DNA of 64,000 nucleotides from an uncultured Dehalococcoidia bacterium (GCA_951812795.1 OX638325.1:1116001-1180000); one strand, 5' to 3'; counted from the first letter of the stretch, positions 46,042 through 54,165 are shown. A program made the numbers and translations. Notes: generated by a model not told the origin, from the sequence alone.

Positions 46042-46998
46042 ATGAACGACCCACGCCTAACCCCTGACACGGTTGACTTCATGGAGAAGGCCGCCACGCT
46101 CGACATGCCGGCCTTTGGCGAATGCTCGGCGGAAGAACTTCGAGCCGCATCCGAACGGCGCAATCAAATCATGAAACCCGCCATCGAACCCGTTCGGAAG
46201 GTCATCCGCCGCAAAATCGATGGACGCGGGGGAGAGATCCCTCTGCGAATCTATGTCCCTGAAGGAGCGGAACCACCTTATCCCGTCGTCATGGTCTTTC
46301 ACGGCGGAGGATGGACCATCAGAAGCTACGAACTGGAAGGACCGACCTCGCGCGGGCTCGCCAATCGAGTCGGCGCACTTGTCGTCTCTGTCCAATACCG
46401 CCTCGCGCCCGAAACGCGATTCCCCGGTGCCGCCGACGATTGCTACGCCGCAACTCAGTGGGCAGTCCAAAACGCGGCAGAGTTCGGCGCCGACGCTTCG
46501 AAACTGGCGGTCGCCGGCACCTCCGCTGGTGGAAATTTGTCGGCCGCGGTGTCGCAGATGGCTCGTGACCGCGGAGAACCGAACATCTCCCATCAAGCCC
46601 TCTTCTGCCCAGTCATCGACCACAACTTCAAACGCGCTTCGTACGACGAGTTCGCCGACGGTTACGGACTCACCAAATTGGGGATGCAATGGTTCTGGGA
46701 ACAATACCTCGGTCCGGACGGCGATGGTTCAAATCCGTATGCATCGCCGATTCAAGCCGAAAACCTCAGCGGATTACCCGATGCCACAGTCATAGTCGCC
46801 GAATGCGACGTCCTTCGCGATGAAGCGGAAGACTACGCTGCAGCCCTGCAAAATGCAGGAGTTGATACGAGACTAACCCGATATGAAGGTGTTCTCCACG
46901 GGTTCAACTGCCAGCCCGGCTACATCCACGCCGCGGAATCCGCGCTGGATGAAGCCGCTGACAGAATTAAAGCTTCGTTCGCGAAATTGGACGCGTGA
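46042..46998 (+). CDS. Alpha/beta hydrolase, hormone-sensitive lipase family
   Basis: The 318-residue esterase/lipase of family IV. The oxyanion motif is VFHGGGWTIRSYE, the nucleophile elbow is AGTSAGGNLSAAV, the acid is in CDVLRDEAEDYA, and His is in VLHGFNCQPGY. The length is normal. No signal peptide, so it is cytosolic. It probably hydrolyses small esters or lactones. Its place after the 2-hydroxyacid dehydrogenase suggests a small catabolic cluster. Confidence 0.9.
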   Translation: MNDPRLTPDTVDFMEKAATLDMPAFGECSAEELRAASERRNQIMKPAIEPVRKVIRRKIDGRGGEIPLRIYVPEGAEPPYPVVMVFHGGGWTIRSYELEGPTSRGLANRVGALVVSVQYRLAPETRFPGAADDCYAATQWAVQNAAEFGADASKLAVAGTSAGGNLSAAVSQMARDRGEPNISHQALFCPVIDHNFKRASYDEFADGYGLTKLGMQWFWEQYLGPDGDGSNPYASPIQAENLSGLPDATVIVAECDVLRDEAEDYAAALQNAGVDTRLTRYEGVLHGFNCQPGYIHAAESALDEAADRIKASFAKLDA

Positions 46999-47083
46999 CC
47001 TATCTGCGAGCCCAAACAGAGCGCAATCGGGCCGGATCGCCGAGCAAACGTGTGCGGTGTTTCCCAACTTTTGAAGCGATTTC

Positions 47084-47089
47084 TATAAT
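47084..47089 (+). promoter_or_regulatory. Candidate -10 of the DUF5679 gene
   Basis: TATAAT at 47084-47089 lies 64 nt before the ATG. A TTCCCA at 47061-47066 is at -35 distance (17 nt) but is a poor match. The -10 is clear; the promoter is therefore plausible but weak. Confidence 0.4.
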
Positions 47090-47100
47090 TTAGGCCCATG

Positions 47101-47137
47101 CCGAGTTCGTTCAAACTCGGCTGTATCGTTGATACAG
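47101..47137 (+). promoter_or_regulatory. Two tandem leader hairpins before the DUF5679 start
   Basis: CCGAGTT/AACTCGG (47101-47107 and 47114-47120, 6-nt loop) is followed directly by CTGTATC/GATACAG (47121-47127 and 47131-47137, 3-nt loop). Both are perfect 7-bp stems placed immediately before the Shine-Dalgarno (GAGGTAGAGC) of a 58-residue gene, so they could influence translation or mRNA stability. Confidence 0.5.
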
Positions 47138-47152
47138 GAAACGAGGTAGAGC

Positions 47153-47329
47153 ATGGAGATTACTGCATACTCGGTCAAGGAAAAGACCACTGTGCCGGTC
47201 CAGAACCCTGAGATCGTCACGATGAAAAACGGTCGCAAGGCCGTTCAGGGCTTGTCGCCAGCTGGCAACAAAGTGTTCCGAATTCTTTCGAAGGCGGATG
47301 CGGAAGCCCTTGCTAAAGAACTCGGATAA
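47153..47329 (+). CDS. DUF5679-like small protein lacking the zinc-ribbon cysteines
   Basis: A 58-residue protein reading AYSVKEKTTVPVQNPEIVTM, then NGRKAVQGLSPAGNKVFRIL and a helical tail. It aligns with DUF5679, which normally reads AYCVKCK...VTxKNGRPAxxGxCPVCGTKxFRI. All four zinc-binding cysteines are gone (CVKC is SVKEK and CPVCGTK is SPAGNK here), while the NGR and FRI core is kept. The ATG has GAGG close upstream. It is too short for routine gene callers but has a good ribosome-binding site and a promoter-like region. Function unknown. Confidence 0.75.
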   Translation: MEITAYSVKEKTTVPVQNPEIVTMKNGRKAVQGLSPAGNKVFRILSKADAEALAKELG

Positions 47330-47342
47330 CCGCCGAGGTCTC

Positions 47343-47359
47343 GCGTCGCTTAGCGACGC
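47343..47359 (+). terminator. Hairpin after the DUF5679 gene
   Basis: GCGTCGC (47343-47349), loop TTA, GCGACGC (47353-47359): a perfect 7-bp stem 13 nt after the stop codon and without a T tract. It may end or protect the short upstream transcript before the strong promoter at 47391. Confidence 0.4.
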
Positions 47360-47390
47360 AAAGTAGGACGACGCCATCCATCGAATCTCA

Positions 47391-47418
47391 TTGACAGAGA
47401 TGCGTCGTCCGCTATAAT
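47391..47418 (+). promoter_or_regulatory. Consensus sigma-70-type promoter of the structured RNA
   Basis: TTGACA at 47391-47396 and TATAAT at 47413-47418 are both perfect consensus hexamers, with a 16-nt spacer. This is the best promoter match in the window. Transcription should start near 47425, directly ahead of a structured non-coding segment, implying a highly expressed RNA. Confidence 0.85.
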
Positions 47419-47424
47419 TAGCGT

Positions 47425-47708
47425 GCCGGTGAACCTCCCTGACGGTTCGCCGAGGCGGTGGCAATCGTGTCACGAGCCGGATACTACACGAAAGGAGGGA
47501 CGTCTAGGTAATGGCATATAGCCGTATGAGAGGTGTCTCGACTTAGACGAGATCCCCCAAACCTTCCAAACACTTGGGTTAGCCTGAGTGCTAAGAAGTT
47601 AAATGTGCGGGGTGACCTCTGATCTCGGTCGAGGCACCTCCCGGCGGGTGGCATCACTCGGATAGGCAAAACCAAGCCTGTCCCGGTGGTGCCACCCGCC
47701 TCTTTTTT
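47425..47708 (+). ncRNA. Structured RNA candidate of about 285 nt, class unknown
   Basis: A transcript from the consensus promoter would fold into three modules. First comes a hairpin at 47427-47452 (CGGTGAACC/GGTTCGCCG). Second is a long rod in which GAGGTGTCTCGAC (47530-47542) pairs with GTCGAGGCACCTC (47628-47640), continued by CGAGATC/GATCTCG (47548-47554 and 47621-47627), CCCC/GGGG and a CACT/AGTG terminal hairpin. Third is a very stable terminator. A short frame MAYSRMRGVST (47511-47546), preceded by AAAGGAGGG, lies at the base of the rod and could be a leader peptide. No match to RNase P, SRP, tmRNA or 5S rRNA signatures was seen. A rod with internal loops resembles 6S RNA in general shape, but this is not established. 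It could also be a leader of the MNT/HEPN genes. Confidence 0.6.
47643..47708 (+). terminator. Strong intrinsic terminator of the structured RNA
   Basis: GGCGGGTGGCA (47643-47653) pairs with TGCCACCCGCC (47690-47700); the stem continues inward with TCAC/GTGG, CGG/CCG and GGC/GCC. TCTTTTTTG follows. It is one of the strongest hairpins in the window and separates the RNA from the MNT gene 58 nt later. Confidence 0.88.
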
Positions 47709-47765
47709 GTTGTTTTCGCTGTTAGCCTTGGTTGCAACGTAAACCACGTCACAGAGGGTTATCTC

Positions 47766-48107
47766 ATGTCCCCCATGATGTTCGGCTTCGGACGGCAGCG
47801 CCGGAGGATGATCGAAGCCGAGATGCAGCGCTTTATCGAAGAAATGCCGCAGTTAGGCATGACGCGCATGATCCTCATCGGCGATCTGGTGAGCGGCGAT
47901 CCGACCAAACCAGACTCAACCCTTGAGCTGATTGTGGTCCAAGAGACGGCCGAACCATTCCATCGGCGATCCGACTTTTGGGTCACTCACCTACGCCCCG
48001 CCGTCGGTACCACTTTTCACGTCTTCACTGAGTCGGAATTCTTCGAGCTAGCCGAAACCGACCCGTTGTTGATCCGAGCGCAACAATACGGCGACCAACT
48101 GTATTGA
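47766..48107 (+). CDS. MNT-like nucleotidyltransferase-fold protein with degenerate active site
   Basis: The 113-residue protein has MTRMILIGDLVSGDPTKPDS then TLELIVVQE, which aligns with the MNT pattern LFGSxARGExxxxSDIDLLV. The active-site GS is GD here, and the two catalytic aspartates are Thr and Glu. It is therefore probably catalytically inactive. An AGAGGG ribosome-binding site precedes the ATG at 47766. It is followed 66 nt later by a HEPN gene, the usual partner in MNT/HEPN toxin-antitoxin modules. Confidence 0.68.
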   Translation: MSPMMFGFGRQRRRMIEAEMQRFIEEMPQLGMTRMILIGDLVSGDPTKPDSTLELIVVQETAEPFHRRSDFWVTHLRPAVGTTFHVFTESEFFELAETDPLLIRAQQYGDQLY

Positions 48108-48173
48108 GTCACACCCCCCAAACATCCATAAGCTACATCCAAACTCTCAAAACGCCACTCCGTAAGGATTCTC

Positions 48174-48590
48174 ATGACCGATTACTCCTCATTGAACAGC
48201 GTGCCGCGCAGCTGGCTCGTGCAATCGAAACACGATCTAGAAGCCGCGGTTGCCAATGCCGAAGGCGGAAGACACTCGCTCGCCTGTTTCTTGGCCCACC
48301 AGGCAGCAGAGAAGGCCGTTGTCGCATTTATATACAACCACGGGGCCGAACACGTCTGGGGGCACGCTCTGGCCGATCTCTGTGAAGACGCCAAAGCATT
48401 CGACCCGTCCTTCGAGTTCGTGAAATCGGTTGCCGGACTGTTGGACAAGTACTACATCGGCGCTCGTTACCCGCAGACGCTCATCGGCGGCGCTCCCTGC
48501 GAAGCATACGACACCCTCGATTCAGAACGCGCGCTTGAGATCGCAAACGACGTCTGCGCAGGTATAGAGAGCAAACTGGGACTACGCTGA
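48174..48590 (+). CDS. HEPN domain protein
   Basis: The 138-residue all-helical protein has SWLVQSKHDLEAAVANAEGG, HSLACFLAHQAAEKAVVAFI and HALADLC, then YIGARYPQTL near the C-terminus. The QAAEKA and RYP features are typical of HEPN (PF05168) proteins paired with MNT nucleotidyltransferases. A clear R-x4-6-H RNase motif is not seen, so activity is uncertain. AAGGAT lies five nt before the ATG. With the upstream MNT-like gene it would form a two-gene toxin-antitoxin-like pair. Confidence 0.78.
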   Translation: MTDYSSLNSVPRSWLVQSKHDLEAAVANAEGGRHSLACFLAHQAAEKAVVAFIYNHGAEHVWGHALADLCEDAKAFDPSFEFVKSVAGLLDKYYIGARYPQTLIGGAPCEAYDTLDSERALEIANDVCAGIESKLGLR

Positions 48591-48633
48591 CAGTCAGCCC
48601 CAACCTGAAAAATCAGTTTCCGAGGACGTTTGC

Positions 48634-49686
48634 CTAAACCGTGTAAAGCGTAGGTGCGCTCGGAACCGGCGCGATATCCTCCGCCGACAACTCATACGCC
48701 TCTTTACGGTAGACCTGGATCCGGTGACAGCCGAAGTCGGCTATGTACATCAGGTCGCCCCGTTTGGGGTCGTTGTCGAAACGCATCATCGCCGGGCCAC
48801 GCAAGCGACGCGTAACCTCTAGCTGCGCAGACTCACGGTTTCGAAGGACCGTAGTGCTCGAAGAGATGTAGATCCTGCCGCTCTTCGACAAAATCCCGTC
48901 CCCAATAAAGCGGTCAACGTAGCGACCATTCAGATCGAACTGCTGAACGCGGTGATTGCCGCGGTCGGCAACATACACGTCGCCGTGGCGATCTACCGTC
49001 ACACCCGCAGGTCGATTGAACTCGCCGATATCTTCGCCGCTCGATCCGACCGTCCAGATGTGCTCGCCGTCTGCGTCGAATTTCTGCAGCCGGTCATTGC
49101 GCCAGTCGGATACGTAGATCGATCCGTCGTGTGGATCGATACCTACACCCCACGGATAGTTAAACTGTCCGTCGTCGCTGCCGAACTCGCCAAATCCGCT
49201 TATGTACCCACCCGATGACGTGAATTTCTGCACCCGATGATTCTGCGCGTCCACCACCAGCATGTTGCCGTCGTTGTCCCATGCTATCCCGGAAGGTCGA
49301 TTGAGCTGGCCGGGGTCGCTTCCATGCGTCCCCCAAGTATCAAGTAACTCACCGTCCGAAGGTCGCCAAACAGTTATCGTGTGGTTGCCTTCATCCGAGA
49401 CGTAGACGTTCTCATCGGCATCACGAATCATCTGAACCGGCCAGACAAAATCCGAACCAAAGATATCCAGATCGTCGTCGTCCCAGTTGATGCGCCGAAT
49501 CTGGCCACCTTGACCATCGGTGCGGTTCAAAACGTATAACCGGTCTTCGTTGCCGATCACTATGTCCATCGGGTACGTCGTAACTCGACGCATGCCTAGA
49601 GTCGTGTAGAACGGGAAGCCAGCGCGCAATAGCGCATGAGGCCTGCCATTCGTTCCGTTCATGGAGCCATTGCCGTTTTCACTCAC
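48634..49686 (-). CDS. NHL-repeat beta-propeller protein
   Basis: The 350-residue protein contains at least four to five NHL blades, for example GQLNRPSGIAWDNDGNMLVV then DAQNHRVQKFTSSGGYISGF, GQFNYPWGVGIDPHDGSIYV, and GEFNRPAGVTVDRHGDVYVA. The N-terminus is NGNGSMNGTNG, similar to that of the DUF1501 gene upstream. The GTG at 49686 is chosen because GGGAGGG lies seven nt upstream. No signal peptide was seen. It probably binds a ligand or another protein. Third gene of the DUF1800-DUF1501-NHL operon. Confidence 0.85.
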   Translation of the reverse strand: MSENGNGSMNGTNGRPHALLRAGFPFYTTLGMRRVTTYPMDIVIGNEDRLYVLNRTDGQGGQIRRINWDDDDLDIFGSDFVWPVQMIRDADENVYVSDEGNHTITVWRPSDGELLDTWGTHGSDPGQLNRPSGIAWDNDGNMLVVDAQNHRVQKFTSSGGYISGFGEFGSDDGQFNYPWGVGIDPHDGSIYVSDWRNDRLQKFDADGEHIWTVGSSGEDIGEFNRPAGVTVDRHGDVYVADRGNHRVQQFDLNGRYVDRFIGDGILSKSGRIYISSSTTVLRNRESAQLEVTRRLRGPAMMRFDNDPKRGDLMYIADFGCHRIQVYRKEAYELSAEDIAPVPSAPTLYTV

Positions 49687-49732
49687 GGTCAAACCCTCCC
49701 AGTGTGTCTTCACTTGCTGTTGAAATACCCGA

Positions 49733-50905
49733 TCAGACCAACGTCTTCTCGTACGGCTGGAGCTGCTCGAAACTGCCGCCTACGATCGGGACCGGGTCTA
49801 GTCCAAACCACTGCTCAAGGATCGTGCCGTACATCCCTCGGAAGTCGTAGGTGTGACGCAAGTCCTCGTCGTTCAACCAGTTTGGCCGATCAAGTGGCGG
49901 GTATTCGGAGTAAAGCCCTCCCTTGACGTGTTCGCCAATGAGGAACGCTCCGCCGCCAGAGCCATGGTCAGTACCAGAGCCGTTGTCCTTGATGCGACGC
50001 CCGAACTCTGTGAAGACCAAGATCGTCACCTCTTCCGCGGCGTCGTGATCCCGGAGGTCCTGCAAGAAGTCGCGGATCGCCTCTGACAGCTCGCCGATCA
50101 ACTTGTTGTGGGCCGGCATCTCCTGCGCGTGGTGGTCGTAACCCAAGTGGTTCGTGTAGAAAATCCGCGTACCCAGGTCTGCGGTATGCACCCGCACGAC
50201 GTCGCGCAGCGCCTGTGCAATCGGGTTGTCCGCATACTCGACATTCGACTTATACATCCCCGGAGCTACCGCGAGCATGTCAGCACCCTTAAGCACATCC
50301 CGACCGGTCTGCCCCAGATAGTCCATCACCAGGCCAGAACCGACCGCGGGCGTGTACATCCTCTTAAAGATCTCAAGGTTCTCGTCACGTTCATTCGCAA
50401 CTTCGATGCTAGACATCAACCCATAGTTGTCGAGATCACCGATCGAGGTCGCGGTCACATTCGGCGCCGCCAAGGCTCGAGGCAATCCCCTACCAAAATT
50501 CACCGCCGTTACCGGGTTCTCACTATTCGGGTCGAACTCTCGGATGACCTTTGCCAGCCAACCTTCGGTCGCAATGGTGTCCGGTTCGCACGTGTGCCAG
50601 ATGTCCATCGCACGGAAGTGAGAACGGCTCGAGTTTGCGTAACCGATCCCTTGAACGATCGCTACCTTGCCCTCGTCCCATATCTCCTTCAGCGCCGTTG
50701 CACGCGGGTGGAAGCCAACTTTGTCGGTGATCGGAATCACCTGGTCCTCAGGGATACCGACGAGCGGCCGCACGTCGTAATACATGCCCTCGGTGTACGG
50801 AACCACCGTGTTCATGAAGTCGTTGCCGCCAGACAGCTGGATAACCACCAACACGGGATCCTTTTGCTTCCCGTTCGTCCCGTTGCCGTTGCCGTTCAGT
50901 GCCAT
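49733..50905 (-). CDS. DUF1501 family protein
   Basis: The 390-residue protein has LVVIQLSGGNDFMNTVVPYT, VAIVQGIGYANSSRSHFRAM and VTILVFTEFGRRIKDNGSGTDHGSGGGAFLIG split by short loops. These are DUF1501 signatures, an alkaline-phosphatase-like fold with conserved Asp/His metal ligands. Unlike most family members it has no twin-arginine signal; it begins with a low-complexity NGNGNGTNG stretch. GGAG precedes the ATG. DUF1501 and DUF1800 genes commonly occur together, as here. The biological function is unknown. Confidence 0.87.
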   Translation of the reverse strand: MALNGNGNGTNGKQKDPVLVVIQLSGGNDFMNTVVPYTEGMYYDVRPLVGIPEDQVIPITDKVGFHPRATALKEIWDEGKVAIVQGIGYANSSRSHFRAMDIWHTCEPDTIATEGWLAKVIREFDPNSENPVTAVNFGRGLPRALAAPNVTATSIGDLDNYGLMSSIEVANERDENLEIFKRMYTPAVGSGLVMDYLGQTGRDVLKGADMLAVAPGMYKSNVEYADNPIAQALRDVVRVHTADLGTRIFYTNHLGYDHHAQEMPAHNKLIGELSEAIRDFLQDLRDHDAAEEVTILVFTEFGRRIKDNGSGTDHGSGGGAFLIGEHVKGGLYSEYPPLDRPNWLNDEDLRHTYDFRGMYGTILEQWFGLDPVPIVGGSFEQLQPYEKTLV

Positions 50906-50942
50906 TTCAGTTGCTCCGATTTTTTGTTTTTACCCGATGACC

Positions 50943-51035
50943 TCCCCCTTATATAGGGAGGCCGTTTTTCTTTCGCCCTTACAGGGGGAGCCTCCTTCTT
51001 CCCTCCCCCTTCAGGGGGAGATTCAGAGGGGGCAC
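50943..51035. repeat. Short polypurine/polypyrimidine palindromes between DUF1800 and DUF1501
   Basis: CCTCCCCCTT..AGGGAGG, then CCCTTACAGGGGGAG and CCCTCCCCCTTCAGGGGG with AGATTCAGAGGGGG. The last block matches the GGGGGAGATTAAGAGGGGG tail of the 15.4 kb dispersed element. No inverted TGCTGTGCA ends are present, so only the tail module is represented. Confidence 0.6.
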
Positions 51036-51039
51036 TCGC

Positions 51040-52458
51040 CTACTCAAACTGGAACTCGCGCGTCGAAACCGCGAGGGTAATCATCCTCAATACTCGATCC
51101 GTACTCTTTTCCTCTTGGCTTTCGGAATCGAACGCCAAGTCGCCTTCTTCATAGGCGTGAGCGACAAGCGCCTCGCGCGTCGCTTCATCAACCTGCAAAC
51201 GGCAAAGATGCTCAAGAATCGTGTCCACGAACTTCTCTGGCGTCCGAGGGTCATCCAATTCCCGCAACGACTCCAAGATGTTCTGAACGCCCGGCTTCGA
51301 CGCATCCGCCAACGTGGTGATCGCAAAGTTCACGCGTTCAGTCAGCGTGCCCCCGTCGATCCACTCCTTACCGGTGTGCCAACCTTCGACGGACGGCGGG
51401 TCCATCAGCGTTTGGCCCATTGCTACGAGCGTGCCTTGGAAACTCTCCAAGCCGACGTCGACTTCGCGGTAGTCGCCTGAGATTTTAACGACGTTAGCCA
51501 CGAACTCGGTCGGCGACTTGACGCGCTTCATGCGTGCGTTCTTGAAAAACTCCGACTTCAACATCGTGCTCACGACGTGACCAATATCTGCGTCCGACTC
51601 CATCCACGCATCGACCAGCGTCTGGATCGCGTCTGGGTCTTGCGGTGGTTGAATACTCCATGCCGGAACCTGAGGTTCGTCGGCGACGAAGAACGTGTAC
51701 AGATGACGCGCTATGAAACGGGCCGTGGCCTCCTGACGCGCGATGATGTCAATGATGTCCTCGCCGTTGAAGTTGCCCTTGTGACCAAGAAACTCTTTTT
51801 CGCCCTCATCGTGGTCATCCTCGCGATACACAAACTCGGCTTCGAAGTGACCAAACGGATAGAGCGGCAAGGGTTGCGTAAACGTCCAACCAGTGAACGC
51901 TCGAGCCGCATTCTTGATGTCATCCTCGGTGTAGTTTCCGATTCCCATCGAAAACAATTCCAAGATCTCACGACCATAGTTCTCGTTGATCGCAGCTCCG
52001 TGATTCTCGTTGTTGTCGAGCCAGAAGATCATCGCCGGGTCTCTCGAAAGTTCCAGCAGAATCGTCCTGAAGTTGCCCAATCCGTTGTCCCGGAGCATCT
52101 GGATGTGATTGACCATGCTGGGCGTGTGCTCGCTCTTGGTCCATCCGGTCGCCAAGATGCCATGCCAGAACAGCGCCATCTTCTCCTCCAACGGACGCTC
52201 GGTGTTGACCATCCTAAACAGCCACCTACCATTCCACACCGCGCCGTTGTCTTTGTTCGCGGCTAGGTGGGGGTAGAAGCGCCCCAACAAGTCGTCTTCG
52301 ACTTGAGAAAACCGCTCGGGATGGACGAGATCATCGATGATTTCGTCGTACGACTTCCCAGCGTAGTGCTCAATCTCTGCTCTGTCAGCCCCGAAACCTG
52401 CTCGCCGAAGCAAGTGTGCGACCAGGTCCAAGTCGGTCTTGGTCTGCGCAAGTACCAT
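51040..52458 (-). CDS. DUF1800 family protein
   Basis: The 472-residue protein contains HLLRRAGFGADRAEIEHYAG, MALFWHGILATGWTKSEH and INENYGREILELFSMGIG with YTEDDIKNAARAFTGWT, plus PPSVEGWHTGKEWIDGGTLT; all are DUF1800 hallmarks. There is no signal peptide. GAGGAAGAG precedes the ATG. First gene of the three-gene DUF1800-DUF1501-NHL cluster. Function is unknown although the pair is widespread in environmental bacteria. Confidence 0.88.
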   Translation of the reverse strand: MVLAQTKTDLDLVAHLLRRAGFGADRAEIEHYAGKSYDEIIDDLVHPERFSQVEDDLLGRFYPHLAANKDNGAVWNGRWLFRMVNTERPLEEKMALFWHGILATGWTKSEHTPSMVNHIQMLRDNGLGNFRTILLELSRDPAMIFWLDNNENHGAAINENYGREILELFSMGIGNYTEDDIKNAARAFTGWTFTQPLPLYPFGHFEAEFVYREDDHDEGEKEFLGHKGNFNGEDIIDIIARQEATARFIARHLYTFFVADEPQVPAWSIQPPQDPDAIQTLVDAWMESDADIGHVVSTMLKSEFFKNARMKRVKSPTEFVANVVKISGDYREVDVGLESFQGTLVAMGQTLMDPPSVEGWHTGKEWIDGGTLTERVNFAITTLADASKPGVQNILESLRELDDPRTPEKFVDTILEHLCRLQVDEATREALVAHAYEEGDLAFDSESQEEKSTDRVLRMITLAVSTREFQFE

Positions 52459-52654
52459 GTCTCTTCCTCTTGGATTTCCGATTACATATGGATAGTCAGC
52501 ACTTTAACAGCGAATCTTAACGAACGTGATGTTGCAAAGCAAATTACGCTACGAAATCACGTCCAAATTGACCGTGCATGAACGGTAGAGATGCAACACC
52601 GTCACAATGGTTCGCAGGCCCGCCGATCCGATCGATGACCAAACGTATCCGCCC

Positions 52655-54121
52655 TCAACTCGCGCTCTGGTTTACGTAAATCGTCTTTGTCTCCGTGAAG
52701 AACTCGATCGCAGCCTTGCCCTGTTCACGCGATCCGCTGCTCGACGACTTCATGCCACCGAACGGAACCTGCGGCTCGACGCCGGCCGTTTCGCCATTGA
52801 CCTTCACGATACCCGCCTCGATCCGGTCTGCAAACTGCATCGCTGCATTCAAATTACGCGTGAATATACCCGCGCTGAGACCATAGCGAACGTCGTTTGC
52901 GATCCCGATGGCGTCGTCGATATCCGCGGCCGGGATAATTCCGAGCACTGGACCGAATATCTCTTCGCACGCAACGAAGTCGTTCGGTGAAACCTTCGAC
53001 AACACCGTCGGCTCCACATACGTCCCACCGTCGTACGATCCTCCGGACGGCACCCCGCCGCCCGTCAGCACGTTTCCACCATCGCTAACGCCACGCTCCA
53101 CCGAAGCAACGATGTTCTGCCGCGACGCCTCATCGATCACCGGTACGACCACCGAATCGGCGTCGGCACCCGGACCAATCGCCAGCGCCTCCGTCTTCTC
53201 AACCACCAAATTCGTGAAATCCTCAATCACGTTACCAATCACGATCGCCCGCGAAGTAGCCGTGCACTTCTGCCCCGAGTACTTCATCGCACCATCGACC
53301 GTAACTTGGGCGGCCTGTTCCAGATCCGCATCCGGCATCACGATCACCGGGTTCTTGCCACCCATCTCCAGTTGGAACTTCACACCCCGGCTCGCCGCAG
53401 ACGCCGCGATCCCCATGCCAATCGGCGTCGAACCTGTGAACGAGACCGCAGCCACGCCATCTGAACCAACTAGCGCGTCTCCAACAGCACCACCGGAACC
53501 CGTCACCAGGTTAAAAACTCCCGGAGGCAGACCGACCGCTTCCCACATCTCAGCGATCAAAACCCCGAGATACGGAGTTGCCGATGCCGGCTTCAACACG
53601 ATCGTATTCCCGTAAACCAACGCCGGAGCCATCTTCCAGATCGGTATCGCCAGCGGGAAGTTCCATGGAGTTATCAGCGACACAACGCCAGTCGGAACCC
53701 GTTTCGTGTAGAGCAAGATGTTCGGATCAACCGAAGGCACAACATCGCCGACCGGGTTCGATCCCTCGACACCGAAATACTGCAACAGCGCCACCGCGCG
53801 ACCAACCTCACCACGAGCCTCGACTATCGCCTTCCCACACTCTCGAGTGATCGCTTGGGCATATCGTTCAGTATTCTGATTCAAATAGTCCGCCGCCGCC
53901 AAAAGGTGCCCACCCCGCGCCAACGCCGACATCGAACCCCAAACCCTTAAGGCATCCGCCGCCGCTCCAACCGCACCCTCCGCATCAGCTGCATTCGATG
54001 CCTGAAAATCGCCGACCACATCATTCAAGTCAGCCGGATTAATGCTCTGCGATATCTTGCCAGTCGAAGCCGGAATCCATTGCCCGCCTACGTAGTTGAG
54101 ATTCAAGTTGCGTCCTGCCAT
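52655..54121 (-). CDS. NAD(P)-dependent aldehyde dehydrogenase
   Basis: The 488-residue ALDH has PWNFPLAIPIWKMAPALVYG, the NAD-binding SFTGSTPIGMGIA, the general base Glu in LEMGGKNPVIV, and the catalytic Cys in YSGQKCTATSRAIVIG. The QKCTATSR string is typical of alpha-ketoglutaric-semialdehyde and related dehydrogenases, which makes a role in sugar-acid degradation plausible. ATG at 54121 with AGGAG nine nt upstream; a longer in-frame extension upstream is not homologous. It is followed on the same strand by DUF1800, but with a gap of about 200 nt. Confidence 0.93.
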   Translation of the reverse strand: MAGRNLNLNYVGGQWIPASTGKISQSINPADLNDVVGDFQASNAADAEGAVGAAADALRVWGSMSALARGGHLLAAADYLNQNTERYAQAITRECGKAIVEARGEVGRAVALLQYFGVEGSNPVGDVVPSVDPNILLYTKRVPTGVVSLITPWNFPLAIPIWKMAPALVYGNTIVLKPASATPYLGVLIAEMWEAVGLPPGVFNLVTGSGGAVGDALVGSDGVAAVSFTGSTPIGMGIAASAASRGVKFQLEMGGKNPVIVMPDADLEQAAQVTVDGAMKYSGQKCTATSRAIVIGNVIEDFTNLVVEKTEALAIGPGADADSVVVPVIDEASRQNIVASVERGVSDGGNVLTGGGVPSGGSYDGGTYVEPTVLSKVSPNDFVACEEIFGPVLGIIPAADIDDAIGIANDVRYGLSAGIFTRNLNAAMQFADRIEAGIVKVNGETAGVEPQVPFGGMKSSSSGSREQGKAAIEFFTETKTIYVNQSAS

Positions 54122-54165
54122 TAAGTGGTCTCCTGTTTTGGTGAATCGATCGAGAACTCGATCAG

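Noticed and set aside
47530..47640. 5S rRNA-like strings (CCTTCCAAACAC, GAAGTTAA) within the structured RNA
   Set aside because: The conserved CCGAAC and GCCGATGGTA motifs of 5S rRNA are missing, the length and helix order do not fit, and no 23S rRNA gene is nearby.
47641..47708. T-box leader reading of GGGTGGCATCAC before a terminator
   Set aside because: The string resembles the T-box motif only loosely. There is no recognisable Stem I or specifier loop, and the next gene is an MNT protein, not an aminoacyl-tRNA synthetase or amino-acid gene.
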